Assembly: GCA_964608315.1 (NCBI GenBank)
Contig: CAZSNF010000005.1
Coordinates: forward strand, 1 to 64,000
Length of the DNA: 64,000 nucleotides
Direction: 5' to 3'
From: VXPQ01 sp964608315
GTDB lineage: Bacteria > Bacteroidota > Rhodothermia > Rhodothermales > VXPQ01
Part shown: one piece after another, positions 51,939 through 61,544 of the stretch
Numbering within the stretch: position 1 is the first letter of the stretch
How the letters are laid out: each line of letters begins with the position of its first letter
Notes under the pieces: generated by a model
What the model was told of the DNA's origin: nothing
Databases searched by the model: none
What the model saw: the letters and a program-made list of their open reading frames with translations, nothing else
Position numbers and translations under genes: made by a program

Positions 51939-53254
51939 GCGCCGCATCGGGTTTTCGGACAGCGGAAGCAGATTCGGTTTTCCGTTTTTGGCCCCGCCAT
52001 AACAAGGCGATCTACGAACGCCTCGAAAGCAAGCACGTATGGCTGGAACAGGCGCGCCGCGGCGCAGCGAACGAAGCGGATCCGCTCGAGCACGAGATGA
52101 TCCTGAATATCGGGCCGCAGCATCCGGCCACCCATGGCGTACTCCGGTGCGTGGTCAAAATGGACGGCGAAACGATTGATAAATCGGTGCTGGATATCGG
52201 GTATTTGCACCGGGGCATCGAGAAACTCGCCGAACACAAGACCTATCAGGAATTCATGCCCTATACGGACCGCATGGATTACCTGTCGCCGTATTCCAAC
52301 AATGTGGCGTGGTGCCTGGCCGTGGAGAAACTGGCGGGCGTCGAGACGCCCGCGCGAGCGCAATGGCTTCGCATGATCCTGTGCGAACTGGCCCGTATTT
52401 CGTCGCATTTGCTTTGGCTGGGCGTCGGTTTGATGGACGCCGGCGCGGTTTCCGTTTTTCTGTGGACGTTCAAGGGACGCGAGGATCTGTATCGTATTTT
52501 CGACGAAGTGGCGGGCGCCCGCTTCACGGTGTCGCATAGCCGTATCGGCGGTTTGGCTGCCGACCTGACCCCGGAGGCCTTCCGCCTGATCCGCCAGTTC
52601 ACAGACGAATTCGGCGAAGAAATAGCAGGCTGGGAAGCCTTGCTCAACCGGAATCGCATATGGATCGACCGGAACCGGAATGTGGGTACGCTTACCCGCG
52701 AGGAAGCCGTGGAAATCGGACTGACCGGGCCGAACCTGCGCGCAAGCGGCGAACCATACGATATTCGGCGATTCGAACCCTATTTGTTTTATGGAGACGT
52801 GGATTTCGACGTCCCGACCCGCGAAGAGGGGGATTCCCTCGCCCGGTATTTCGTGCGGCTTGAAGAAATGAAAGAAAGCCTTCGGATTATCCGGCAGTGC
52901 CTGGAGCGTTTGCCGGATGGCCCCATTCGCGCAGACGACGCCAAGCGGGCCTATCCCTCGAAAGACGAAGTGTATTACTCCATGGAGGGCATGATCCACG
53001 ATTTTCTGTACACCGACACGGGCGTTGCGCCGCCGAAGGGCGCCGCCTGTTATCAGGCCATCGAATCGCCGAAGGGCGAACTGGGCTGGTACCTTCAGTC
53101 CGACGGTACGGGCAACCCCTGGCGGGCCAAGGTCAATGCGCCTTCTTTCACGAATTTGCAAGGTCTCGAACACATGATGGAAGGATCGCTGGTCGCCGAT
53201 GCAGTCATTCTCATCGGTTCCATCGACCCGGTCATGGGCGAAGCCGACAAATAA
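51935..53254 (+). CDS. nuoD: NADH-quinone oxidoreductase subunit D
   Basis: This is the 49-kDa-type subunit that lines the quinone site together with NuoB. The 439-aa protein has NIGPQHPATHGVLRCVVKMD (about 57-76) with the quinone-site His, GYLHRGIEKLAEHKTYQEFM, PYTDRMDYLSPYSNNVAWCL, RNRIWIDRNRNVGTLTREEA and the C-terminal ANPWRAKVNAPSFTNLQ-like block followed by IIGSIDPVMGEADK-type end. The tail matches the family end of about 400-430 residues. The first 35 residues are extra. The start ATG overlaps the nuoC stop. Confidence 0.97.
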   Translation: MSAASGFRTAEADSVFRFWPRHNKAIYERLESKHVWLEQARRGAANEADPLEHEMILNIGPQHPATHGVLRCVVKMDGETIDKSVLDIGYLHRGIEKLAEHKTYQEFMPYTDRMDYLSPYSNNVAWCLAVEKLAGVETPARAQWLRMILCELARISSHLLWLGVGLMDAGAVSVFLWTFKGREDLYRIFDEVAGARFTVSHSRIGGLAADLTPEAFRLIRQFTDEFGEEIAGWEALLNRNRIWIDRNRNVGTLTREEAVEIGLTGPNLRASGEPYDIRRFEPYLFYGDVDFDVPTREEGDSLARYFVRLEEMKESLRIIRQCLERLPDGPIRADDAKRAYPSKDEVYYSMEGMIHDFLYTDTGVAPPKGAACYQAIESPKGELGWYLQSDGTGNPWRAKVNAPSFTNLQGLEHMMEGSLVADAVILIGSIDPVMGEADK

Positions 53255-53261
53255 TCCGATC

Positions 53262-53936
53262 GTGAGCGATTTTATCAAACATCCCGTGGTTTCCTTGCCG
53301 GACCGTTCTCCGGAACCCGTTTTTTCCGAAGAAGAACTGGTCTTCACAGGGGCGGAAAAGGAACAGATCAAGGCCTTTCGGGCGCAATATCCCACGCCTG
53401 AAAGCGCGGTCATGAAAACGCTTTGGCTCGCCCAGGAAAAATTCGGGTTTTTGCCTCCGGAAGTGATTCGCCTCTCTGCCGATACGCTTGGCATTCCGTT
53501 TTCGCTCGCCTACGGCGTAGCGACTTTTTATACGCAGTATTACAAGGCGAAGAAAGGAACGTACGCGCTCGACGTATGCACATGCTTCAGTTGCCAGTTG
53601 TGCGGCGGCTACGACATGCTCCGCTACCTTGAAGAAAAGCTGGATATTCGGGAGGGAGAAACCACCGAAGACGGGTTGTTCACGATTCAGGGAGTGGAAT
53701 GCCTCGGAGCGTGCGGCACGGCGCCGATGCTTCAGGTGACCAACGGACCGTACGTGCATAATCTTTCCCGGGAAAAACTGGATGCGCTGATCGATGCGCT
53801 CAAGGCGGGGGAAAAGCCGCCGTTCGTATCCGTTACCTTGCCGCAGGACGAAGACGACCTGGGCGGAAACCGGCGGTCGGATGCAGAAGCGACCGAGGTG
53901 GGCCAAACCCCGCCGACCGCCGAGACCCTCGAGTAA
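53262..53936 (+). CDS. nuoE: NADH-quinone oxidoreductase subunit E
   Basis: This is the 24-kDa-type subunit holding the [2Fe-2S] cluster N1a next to FMN. In the 224-aa reading, ligands are Cys106 and Cys111 in VCTCFSCQLCGG and Cys147 and Cys151 in VECLGACGTAPM. Two further cysteines (108, 114) lie in the first loop and are not usual ligands. GTG 53262 is chosen because it is 7 bp after the nuoD stop and no ATG is better; the frame is open further upstream but only inside nuoD. The C-terminal 30 residues are acidic and dispensable-looking. Confidence 0.93.
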   Translation: MSDFIKHPVVSLPDRSPEPVFSEEELVFTGAEKEQIKAFRAQYPTPESAVMKTLWLAQEKFGFLPPEVIRLSADTLGIPFSLAYGVATFYTQYYKAKKGTYALDVCTCFSCQLCGGYDMLRYLEEKLDIREGETTEDGLFTIQGVECLGACGTAPMLQVTNGPYVHNLSREKLDALIDALKAGEKPPFVSVTLPQDEDDLGGNRRSDAEATEVGQTPPTAETLE

Positions 53937-53962
53937 CTATTCAGGGACCTGCGCCGCGCCCT

Positions 53963-55288
53963 ATGAAAATGCCTTCACCCAGCAGAAACGGATCTGTGAA
54001 AGCCGACGACTGGCGTAGCTACGAGCGCGTGCTTCTGCCGTCGATACGCGATTTGCATCGGTTCGACGCGTATGTGCAGCATGGCGGCTACGAGGCGTTG
54101 CGCGCTGTGCTGACCCGCGAGGAATGGGCGCCGGGCAATGTGATCGAGGCGGTCAAGGCGAGCGGCTTGCGCGGGCGAGGCGGAGCGGGATTCCCCACCG
54201 GGCTGAAATGGAGTTTCATGCCCCCCGCCGAGCCCGGGAAGCCCCGTTACATTGCCTGCAACGGCGACGAAAGCGAGCCGGGGACGTTCAAGGACCGGCA
54301 GCTCATGGAATACAACCCGCACCTCATTTTCGAGGGCATCCTGATTGCAGCCTGGGCCATGCAGATCGACGCCACGTACCTGTACGTACGCGGGGAATAC
54401 GCCGACTGGATTCGTCATATGGAAAGCGAACTGGCCACGCTGTACGCAAAGGGCTATGCGGGCAAGCGTATCCTCGGAACGGATTTTTCCAGCGACATCG
54501 TTATTCACAAGGGCGCAGGCGCATACATCTGCGGCGAGGAAACCAGTTTGCTCGAATCCGTCGAAGGGAAGCGAGCCTATCCGCGCGTCAAGCCTCCGTT
54601 CCCCGCGCAAAAAGGACTCTGGGGTTGCCCCACCACGGTCAATAACGTGGAGACCCTGGCCTGCGCGCCGCTGGTTATTAACCGGGGCGCCGAATGGTTT
54701 GCGGGCGTCGGCGCAGAAAAACATCCGGGGCCGGTGCTCTACGGCATATCCGGGCATGTCGAGCGACCCGGCGTGTACGAATACCCGACCGGCATGCTGA
54801 TCGCCGATTTGATCGAAAAGGTAGCCGGCGGCATGCGGGGCGGCAAGAAACTCAAGGCGATCGTGCCGGGCGGCGCGTCGGTGCCTGTTTTGCGCGCAGA
54901 TATGATAGCGGGCGTAACCATGGACGCCGAATCGTTGCGCGAGGCGGGTTCCATGATGGGAACGGCGGGGATGCTGGTGATGGACGAGGATACGGACATG
55001 GTCAAGTTTCTTCGCCGGGTCACCCGATTCTATCATCATGAGAGCTGCGGACAATGCACGCCGTGCCGCGAAGGAACCGGATGGATCGAAAACCTTGTTA
55101 CCCGCATCGACGAGGGGCAAGGAACCTTGCGCGACCTGGATATCCTGCTGGAACTGTGCGATCAGATGGAAGGCCGAACGGTGTGCGCGCTGGCCGATGC
55201 GGCGGCCTGGCCCGTTCGCAACACGATCCAGCGTTTCCGGGAAGAATTTGAAGCCAAATGCAGGCAAAGCATATACGCGATGGCGTAG
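53963..55288 (+). CDS. nuoF: NADH-quinone oxidoreductase subunit F
   Basis: This is the 51-kDa-type subunit that oxidises NADH, binds FMN and carries cluster N3. The 441-aa protein has GLRGRGGAGFPTGLKW (FMN/NADH loop), CNGDESEPGTFKDR, GAGAYICGEETSLLESVEG and the cluster motif SCGQCTPCREGTGW near residue 355. The C-terminal Cys for the fourth ligand is in EGRTVCALADAAAWPVRN. A short basic start (MKMPSPSRNGSVK) is extra. The nuoG start lies 26 bp after the stop. Confidence 0.97.
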   Translation: MKMPSPSRNGSVKADDWRSYERVLLPSIRDLHRFDAYVQHGGYEALRAVLTREEWAPGNVIEAVKASGLRGRGGAGFPTGLKWSFMPPAEPGKPRYIACNGDESEPGTFKDRQLMEYNPHLIFEGILIAAWAMQIDATYLYVRGEYADWIRHMESELATLYAKGYAGKRILGTDFSSDIVIHKGAGAYICGEETSLLESVEGKRAYPRVKPPFPAQKGLWGCPTTVNNVETLACAPLVINRGAEWFAGVGAEKHPGPVLYGISGHVERPGVYEYPTGMLIADLIEKVAGGMRGGKKLKAIVPGGASVPVLRADMIAGVTMDAESLREAGSMMGTAGMLVMDEDTDMVKFLRRVTRFYHHESCGQCTPCREGTGWIENLVTRIDEGQGTLRDLDILLELCDQMEGRTVCALADAAAWPVRNTIQRFREEFEAKCRQSIYAMA

Positions 55289-55314
55289 CAAGCGCCGCGC
55301 CGCGCGTTTCAACC

Positions 55315-57045
55315 ATGCCGAAAATTACGATAGACAACAAGGAATACGCCTTCGAAGGACAGCCGAAGCTGCTCCAGTTTTGCCTGGATCACGGGGTGGA
55401 ACTGCCGCATTTCTGCTATCACCCGGCGCTTTCCGTACCGGCCAACTGCCGACAGTGCCTTGTGGAAGTGGGCATGCCGGTTCGGGACAGGGAAACCGGC
55501 GAGATCGCGCTGAACGACGACGGGGAGCCCATCGTCCGGTGGGGACCGAAGATGACCACGAGTTGCTCCGTGGATATGGCGGACGGCATGGCGGTCCGGA
55601 CGCATCGGACCAGCGAGCAGGTGGAGCGGGCCCAGAAAGACAATCTGGAGTTTCTGCTCATCAATCATCCTCTTGATTGTCCCATTTGCGATCAGGCGGG
55701 CCACTGTCCGTTGCAAAACCAGACGTACAAGTATGGTCCCGAAGGGTCCCGTTTCGAATTTCGAAAGGTTCAGAAACCCAAGAAGGTTGTGCTTGGCCCG
55801 CGGGTGATGCTGGACGGCGAGCGGTGCATCAACTGTACGCGGTGTACGCGCTTTACGGACGAGGTATCGAAGAGCCATCAGTTGACCATCATCGAACGCG
55901 GCGTAAAAAATTATCCCATGACGCCGCCGGGCGAGGTATTCGACGACCCGTATTCGATGAACGTCATCGACATCTGTCCGGTGGGCGCGCTCACGTCCAT
56001 CGACTTCCGGTTTCGCGCCCGGATATGGGAAATGAGTTCTGCGCCGTCTATCACGGTAACCAATGCAAAGGGGGCCAATTGTTCATACTGGGTGCGCGAC
56101 AATCTGGTGCTGCGCATCACGCCCCGGGCAAACCCGCATATCAACGACTATTGGCTGCCCGACGAGGATCGCGCAACGTATCCGCGGTTCAACGAACAAC
56201 GTCCCGAAGGCCCCCGGGTCCGCACCAGCGAAGGACTGCAACGCGCGGACTGGGAGGGCGCCTATGTCCGCGTATCCGAACTGCTCGGTTCGGTGGATGG
56301 ATCAGGCATCCTCTTTCTCGGATCGCCGCACGCCACAGTGGAGGACAACTATCTCCTCTGCAAGTTGGCGACGGCGCTGGGGGCTTCCGCGCCCGCATAC
56401 ATCCCCCATGTCGAACCAGGAGCCGGGGACGGATGGCTGATTACGGACGACAAGACGCCGAACGCCGAGGGATGCCGACGGCTGGGCGTCCGCCCCGTCG
56501 ATCCGACGCTCGTCCGCGCCAGACTGGAGGCGGGAGAGATTGCCGCCATATACGTTCTTGAGGACGATCCGGTGGCCAGCGGACTGTTCCGGGCAGAAGA
56601 CGTACGGGACATTCCGGTCGTCCTGCATGCGTACCATACGACCAACGAAACGCTGGCCGCCGCTGACGTGGCGTTGCCTGCCGCGATGATCGTGGAAACG
56701 GTGGGGACCTATGTGAGCGAGGACGGACATGCGCAACGCGTGTGGCCCGCCAAGGCGATCCGGGGCGTCAACCGAACGCTCCGCATGGAAATGGGGGTCA
56801 GCCGGCTGGATTCGCACGGTACGCCCTTCGACCGCTGGCATAATGCGGAGAATCAGGTAAATTGCAAGCCGGGCTGGGAAATGTTGCCGGTCATTGCGCG
56901 CAGCCTGGGCCTGGAGTGGGCCGACGCTTCCCCGAAAGCAATTATGCAGGAAATCGCGCAGGAAATCGACGCCTTCGAGGGAGCTACCTACGAAAACATG
57001 GGGTCGCGCGGGGTTCGCCTGACAGAGATCGGCGCCCTTGCATAG
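55315..57045 (+). CDS. nuoG: NADH-quinone oxidoreductase subunit G (short form)
   Basis: The 576-aa reading starts MPKITIDNKEYAFEGQPKLL. The ferredoxin-like domain carries FCYHPALSVPANCRQCLVEV for the [2Fe-2S] cluster. The next block has HPLDCPICDQAGHCPLQN and CINCTRCTRFTDE for [4Fe-4S] clusters, then IDICPVGALTS. The remaining 350 residues are the molybdopterin-oxidoreductase-like part, much shortened compared with E. coli NuoG (about 900 aa). ATG 55315 is preferred over the upstream start at 55258 because the family begins there. The extra cluster N7 motif was not seen. Confidence 0.95.
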   Translation: MPKITIDNKEYAFEGQPKLLQFCLDHGVELPHFCYHPALSVPANCRQCLVEVGMPVRDRETGEIALNDDGEPIVRWGPKMTTSCSVDMADGMAVRTHRTSEQVERAQKDNLEFLLINHPLDCPICDQAGHCPLQNQTYKYGPEGSRFEFRKVQKPKKVVLGPRVMLDGERCINCTRCTRFTDEVSKSHQLTIIERGVKNYPMTPPGEVFDDPYSMNVIDICPVGALTSIDFRFRARIWEMSSAPSITVTNAKGANCSYWVRDNLVLRITPRANPHINDYWLPDEDRATYPRFNEQRPEGPRVRTSEGLQRADWEGAYVRVSELLGSVDGSGILFLGSPHATVEDNYLLCKLATALGASAPAYIPHVEPGAGDGWLITDDKTPNAEGCRRLGVRPVDPTLVRARLEAGEIAAIYVLEDDPVASGLFRAEDVRDIPVVLHAYHTTNETLAAADVALPAAMIVETVGTYVSEDGHAQRVWPAKAIRGVNRTLRMEMGVSRLDSHGTPFDRWHNAENQVNCKPGWEMLPVIARSLGLEWADASPKAIMQEIAQEIDAFEGATYENMGSRGVRLTEIGALA

Positions 57046-57081
57046 CCGCGCCCGCTCTGGAAATCATTGTAGAAACCACGC

Positions 57082-58116
57082 ATGGATATACCGCTTTACT
57101 GGACGGCTATCGTGGCGTTCGTCATACTGAACCTGATGATGCTTTCGGCGTCCGTGCTTGTGTACGCCGAGCGCAAGGTATCGGGGTACATCCAGCTCCG
57201 ACCCGGCCCCGACCGCGTTGGACCGCTCGGCTTTTTGCAGCCGTTCGCCGATGTACTCAAACTGCTTTTCAAGGAAGATATACGGCCCTTTTCAGCGAAT
57301 CCGTTTATCCATTCGCTGGCTCCAGTGCTCATGGTGGTGGTGGCGATGTCCGTGCCCGCCGTGATTCCCTTTGCCCGCGGAGTGGTTATCGCCGACATCG
57401 GACCGGGCGTCCTGGTCATTCTTGCGCTTACGTCCATCAGCGTGTACGGCATTACCCTTGCAGGCTGGAGTTCGAACAGCAAATATTCCCTGCTGGGCGG
57501 ACTGCGTTCGGCGGCGCAGATGATTTCGTACGAATTGACGATGGGACTGGCTGTCGTGTCCGTGATTTTGCTTGCGGGGACGCTCAACGTCACGGGCATC
57601 GTGGAGGATCAGGCGGGCGGCTGGGCAATTCTGGGGTGGAACGTATTTCGCAATCCGATAGGGGCTATTCTTTTCGTGGTTACGGCGTTCGCCGAAACGA
57701 ACCGCGCTCCATTCGATTTGCCGGAGGCGGAACAGGAACTGGTCGGCGGGTATCACACAGAATACAGCGGAATGAAGTTCGGCATGTTTTTTCTTGCCGA
57801 ATACGTCAACTGGTGGGTGGCGTCCTTTGTCATCGTAACCCTCTTTTTCGGGGGATATCTGGTGCCGTTCGAACCCTTGCTGTTGCAGGCGTTTCCTGAA
57901 CTTGCCGGGAGTATCCTCCTCGGGGCGCTCCAGGTATTGTCGTTGCTTGTCAAGGTGGCGTTTTTCGCCTTCCTGTTCATCTGGGTGCGGTGGACGCTGC
58001 CCCGGTTCAAATACAATCAGCTCATGCAGTTGGGCTGGAAGGTTTTGCTCCCGATCAGCCTGGTCAATGTCGTGCTCGTATCGCTCGGCATGATCGTTTT
58101 TCGCATGTTTTCTTGA
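57082..58116 (+). CDS. nuoH: NADH-quinone oxidoreductase subunit H
   Basis: NuoH is the membrane subunit forming much of the quinone chamber. The 344-aa protein has eight or so helices. Motifs are LVYAERKVSGYIQLRPGPDR (about 28-47), LADVLKLLFKED-like FADVLKLLFKEDIRPFSANP, FAETNRAPFDLPEAEQELVG (about 204-223) and FIWVRWTLPRFKYNQLMQLG-type block near residue 310. It ends the visible nuo cluster: rpe begins in its stop codon and no nuoI follows. Confidence 0.97.
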   Translation: MDIPLYWTAIVAFVILNLMMLSASVLVYAERKVSGYIQLRPGPDRVGPLGFLQPFADVLKLLFKEDIRPFSANPFIHSLAPVLMVVVAMSVPAVIPFARGVVIADIGPGVLVILALTSISVYGITLAGWSSNSKYSLLGGLRSAAQMISYELTMGLAVVSVILLAGTLNVTGIVEDQAGGWAILGWNVFRNPIGAILFVVTAFAETNRAPFDLPEAEQELVGGYHTEYSGMKFGMFFLAEYVNWWVASFVIVTLFFGGYLVPFEPLLLQAFPELAGSILLGALQVLSLLVKVAFFAFLFIWVRWTLPRFKYNQLMQLGWKVLLPISLVNVVLVSLGMIVFRMFS

Positions 58117-58781
58117 TTCTGTCCGCCTCCATTATCGCCTCGGACGCCGCCCGCCTTGGAGCGCAGGCGCGGGAAGCGCTGGACGCCGGCGCCGACTGGC
58201 TCCATATCGATGTAATGGACGGGCGTTTCGCGCCGAACATTACCGTGGGACCTTTTGTGGTCGAAGCGCTGCGTCCGCTGGCGGACGAAACCGGGGCCAA
58301 GCTGGACGTGCACCTGATGATCGAGGGGCCTCGCCGGTACGTAGACGATTTCATTACGGCGGGCGCCGACCTGATTACGGTGCATGTGGAAACCTGTACG
58401 CACCTGCATCGCGTCCTGTCGCATATTCGGTCGCGCGACGTCCTCGCGGGCGTCACCCTGAATCCCGGAACGCCGCTCGCCGCAATCACGGAAGCGCTCT
58501 CCAGCGTGGATATGGCGCTGGTCATGTCGGTCGATCCCGGATTCAGCGGTCAGAAATATATCCCCGAATCGACGGACAAGATTCGCCGACTCAGAGACAT
58601 GCTCGATCAGATGGACTCCCGCGCCTGGTTGCAGGTGGACGGCGGGGTTTACGCAGGCAATGTCCGCGAAGTGGTCCAGGCCGGGGCCACGGTCGTGGTC
58701 GCGGGCAATGCCGTGTTCGGCGGCGCTTCCATAGCCGACAATGTGCAGGCGCTTCGGAAGGCGGCTGCTCCTGAAGCCTGA
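58113..58781 (+). CDS. rpe: Ribulose-phosphate 3-epimerase
   Basis: Rpe interconverts ribulose-5-phosphate and xylulose-5-phosphate in the pentose-phosphate pathway. The 222-aa TIM-barrel has LSASIIASDAARLGAQ at the start, GADWLHIDVMDGRFAPNITV with catalytic Asp and metal ligands, DVHLMIEGP, VHVETCTHLHR, VMSVDPGFSGQKY and VDGGVYAGN. The start is taken as TTG 58113, which overlaps the nuoH stop (TTGA); no ATG in frame fits the family N-terminus, and readings further upstream are inside nuoH. This suggests translational coupling to nuoH. Confidence 0.94.
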   Translation: MILSASIIASDAARLGAQAREALDAGADWLHIDVMDGRFAPNITVGPFVVEALRPLADETGAKLDVHLMIEGPRRYVDDFITAGADLITVHVETCTHLHRVLSHIRSRDVLAGVTLNPGTPLAAITEALSSVDMALVMSVDPGFSGQKYIPESTDKIRRLRDMLDQMDSRAWLQVDGGVYAGNVREVVQAGATVVVAGNAVFGGASIADNVQALRKAAAPEA

Positions 58782-58785
58782 TCGC

Positions 58786-61032
58786 ATGTTCGCCGAGGTG
58801 GCATTTCCCCTTCCGCTGCCCCAGCCCTTCGCATACCGCGTTCCGGCAGAGATGTCCGGCGTGGCCGTCGGTTGCCGGGTGCTTGCGCCGTTGGGTTCGC
58901 GCCGCATGATCGGCGTCGTAACCGCCCTGCGCCGGGAAGCGCCCGCCCTCGAACGCACCAAAGATTTGCTTGAGGCGCTGGACGCTTCGCCGTCGGTTTC
59001 CGACGAGTTGTTCGATCTGGCCCGATGGATGGCGGACTACTACGTGTGTTCCTGGGGAGAGGTGTTTCGCGTCATGATGCCGGCAGGGATGCTTTCGGGC
59101 AATCCGACCCGCGTACGGATGGAGCGGCGCGTCCGATTCGCTCCTGCGTGGCGGCGCGCCGAAGCAGTAGAAACGTTACGCGGCGAATTGCGCGGCCCCA
59201 GGCAAATAGCGGTCGTCGAAGCCCTCGCCGACTACCGGGCCGAGGGCTTCCCGGAACCCCGCCAGGCCGATTTGCTGGCCCGCGCAGGCGCCGCTTCCCC
59301 AACGCTCCGAAGCCTTGTGCAGCGCGGCGTACTTGAAATTACGGAGGCGGAAGCGATTCGCGCCGGGATCATCGATGCGGGCAAGGCCGAGGCGCTCCCG
59401 GAGCGTACGTTGCATCCTGCGCAGGCCGAAGCGCTGCGGGCTGTCTCGGAATGTATAGAGGCCCGCCGCTTTCGCGCGTTTCTTCTGCACGGCGTAACGG
59501 GCAGCGGGAAAACGGAAGTGTACATCGCAGCCCTGAAACAAACGATTCGCCAGGGGCGCACAGGCGTCGTGCTCGTTCCCGAGATTGCGCTCACGCCCCA
59601 GATCGCGCAACGTTTTCGGGCGCATTTCGGCAACCGCATTGCGGTGTTGCATTCCGGTATGAACGCCGGCGAACGGTTCGATACGTGGCGGCTCTTGCGG
59701 GCGGGCCGCTTCGACGCTGTCGTCGGGCCGCGATCCGCCGTGCTGGCGCCCTTGCCGAACCTCGGATTGCTGGTGGTGGACGAAGAGCATGGACAATCCT
59801 ACAAGCAGCAAGACCCGGCGCCCCGCTACCATGCCCGCGACGTAGCCGTCATGCGGGCCCGCATGAACGACGCCGCGTGCATTCTCGGATCGGCGACGCC
59901 CAGCATGGAAAGTCATTACAATGCGCAACGCGGAAAATACACCTTGCTGTCGTTGCCCGAACGGGCGCATCGCGAAGCAGGCCAGGCGGTTGCCTTGCCG
60001 AAGGTGCGCATTATAGACCTGCGCGGCGCGCCCTCGGCCACCTCCCTGTCGCCCCGCCTTGAAGCCGCGATAGAAGAGCGGCTTGCCCGTTCCGAACAAG
60101 TCATCCTGCTGCAAAATCGGCGAGGCTACGCCCCCATACCCGAATGCATGTGTTGCGGCTGGTCCCCGGAATGCGCGAATTGCTCGATCACGATGGTTTT
60201 TCACAAGAGCGACAATCGTTTGCGGTGCCATTACTGCGGGCGGTCGGAGCCGTTTCGCACCCGCTGCGGACAGTGCGGGGAAACGGCAATGGAGGCGTTT
60301 GGCGCCGGTACGCAGCGGGTAGAAGAGGAGCTGGAAGCGCGTTTTCCGGAAGCGCGCATCGTACGCATGGACCTCGATACCACCTCCGCGAAAGACGCGC
60401 ACGAATTGTTGCTCCGGCGCTTCGAGGAAGGCCAGGCGGATATTCTGGTGGGAACGCAGATGGTTGCGAAAGGCTTCGATTTCGAGCGCGTTACGCTGGT
60501 CGGGGTGATCAATGCGGATATCGGCTTGCTGTTGCCCGATTTTCGCGCCGAAGAACGCGCCTACCAGTTGCTTTCGCAGGTAGCCGGACGCGCCGGACGC
60601 GCCTCCCTCCCGGGCGAAGTGATTATTCAGACGCGGAATCCCGATCGCTCCGTGCTGCGCTATGCGCGAGACCACGACTACGCAACGTTTGCCGCGCAGC
60701 AGCTGTCGGAGCGGCGCGCGCTTGGCTACCCGCCGTTCGGGCGGATGGCGGGCATAGCGTTCCGGGGCCCCCGCGCCGGGGACGTCGCCGCGCTGGCCCG
60801 CCGATGGACGGAATCCCTCCGGAAAGCCATGCCCTCCGCCCGAATCATGGGGCCGGAAGAAGCCTTCGTAAGCCGGATAAAAAAGCAGTACCGGTATCAC
60901 TCCATTGCGAAGTGCGACCGCGGAGGCCGCATGTCCCTGCAAAAGGCCTTGCGGGCGGTGGAGAACGACATGCGTTCGCTTCCGGCCGGCTGCCGCGTGA
61001 ACATCGACATAGACCCTGTCGGCTTTTTTTGA
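58786..61032 (+). CDS. priA: Primosomal replication factor PriA
   Basis: PriA restarts stalled replication forks. The 748-aa protein starts MFAEVAFPLPLPQPFAYRVP, with the DNA-binding N-terminal domain, then a helicase core: Walker A GVTGSGKTEVYIAALKQT, DEEHGQSYKQQDPAPRYHAR (DEEH box), GSATPSMES and the C-terminal GTQMVAKGFDFERVTLVGVI. The zinc-binding insertion has eight or more cysteines (CMCCGWSPECANC, RCHYCGR, RCGQCG). ATG 58786 is 4 bp after the rpe stop; an in-frame ATG 45 bp upstream overlaps rpe. The gene ends before the SRP RNA. Confidence 0.97.
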   Translation: MFAEVAFPLPLPQPFAYRVPAEMSGVAVGCRVLAPLGSRRMIGVVTALRREAPALERTKDLLEALDASPSVSDELFDLARWMADYYVCSWGEVFRVMMPAGMLSGNPTRVRMERRVRFAPAWRRAEAVETLRGELRGPRQIAVVEALADYRAEGFPEPRQADLLARAGAASPTLRSLVQRGVLEITEAEAIRAGIIDAGKAEALPERTLHPAQAEALRAVSECIEARRFRAFLLHGVTGSGKTEVYIAALKQTIRQGRTGVVLVPEIALTPQIAQRFRAHFGNRIAVLHSGMNAGERFDTWRLLRAGRFDAVVGPRSAVLAPLPNLGLLVVDEEHGQSYKQQDPAPRYHARDVAVMRARMNDAACILGSATPSMESHYNAQRGKYTLLSLPERAHREAGQAVALPKVRIIDLRGAPSATSLSPRLEAAIEERLARSEQVILLQNRRGYAPIPECMCCGWSPECANCSITMVFHKSDNRLRCHYCGRSEPFRTRCGQCGETAMEAFGAGTQRVEEELEARFPEARIVRMDLDTTSAKDAHELLLRRFEEGQADILVGTQMVAKGFDFERVTLVGVINADIGLLLPDFRAEERAYQLLSQVAGRAGRASLPGEVIIQTRNPDRSVLRYARDHDYATFAAQQLSERRALGYPPFGRMAGIAFRGPRAGDVAALARRWTESLRKAMPSARIMGPEEAFVSRIKKQYRYHSIAKCDRGGRMSLQKALRAVENDMRSLPAGCRVNIDIDPVGFF

Positions 61033-61098
61033 CGGCGGCTTTTTCGGACGTCTTTCCTTTCGTCGGAACCCAGCCGATTCGTACGGGTATCTTCGCCA

Positions 61099-61196
61099 GG
61101 GCAAGTTCCGCACGGTCTGCTCCCTGTGAATTCTGTCAGGGCCGGAAGGCAGCAGCAGTAAGCAGGTCGAAGCGACGCGATGCGGGGAGCTTGCCC
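61099..61196 (+). ncRNA. ffs: Bacterial small signal recognition particle RNA (4.5S-type)
   Basis: The 98-nt hairpin RNA is recognisable by the conserved tip GTCAGGGCCGGAAGGCAGCA at 61135-61154 and AGCAGTAAG after it. The outer stem pairs GGGCAAG at 61099-61105 with CTTGCCC at 61190-61196, and the stem continues GTTCCGCA with TGCGGGGA. A T-rich run (61200-61205) follows and probably ends transcription. It binds Ffh to target proteins to the membrane. It lies between priA and yajC. Confidence 0.93.
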
Positions 61197-61232
61197 CTCT
61201 TTTTTCACCCCGCCGCATACACAACTTCACCT

Positions 61233-61544
61233 ATGCCGCTATACGAAACGTTGTTGCCGCTGGCGCAGACCAACGGCGGTCAGAACCCGCTGGGCATGTT
61301 GCTCCCGCTGATTCTGATTTTTATCGTTTTCTACTTTTTCATTATCCGGCCGCAGCGCAAAAAGGACGCAGAGCGCAAGCAGATGATCGCCGCCGTCCGC
61401 AAGGGGGACAAGATTATAACGGTAGGCGGCGTACACGCCTCGGTGACGCAAGTAGACGACGCGAGCGTACTCGTTCAAGCGGACGCAAACGTCAAGTTGC
61501 GCATCGAAAAAACCGCGATCGCAAGCGTGGATGCGAAGGGGTAA
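61233..61544 (+). CDS. yajC: Sec translocon accessory subunit YajC
   Basis: This is a 103-aa inner-membrane protein of the SecDF-YajC complex. A membrane helix (about residues 22-41, MLLPLILIFIVFYFFIIRPQ) is followed by RKKDAERKQMIAAVRKGDKI and ITVGGVHASVTQVDDASVLV, the family's conserved cytoplasmic part. ATG 61233 is taken; the frame extends upstream across the SRP RNA and priA only as noise. secD and secF are not in the window. It lies just after the SRP RNA gene. Confidence 0.93.
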   Translation: MPLYETLLPLAQTNGGQNPLGMLLPLILIFIVFYFFIIRPQRKKDAERKQMIAAVRKGDKIITVGGVHASVTQVDDASVLVQADANVKLRIEKTAIASVDAKG

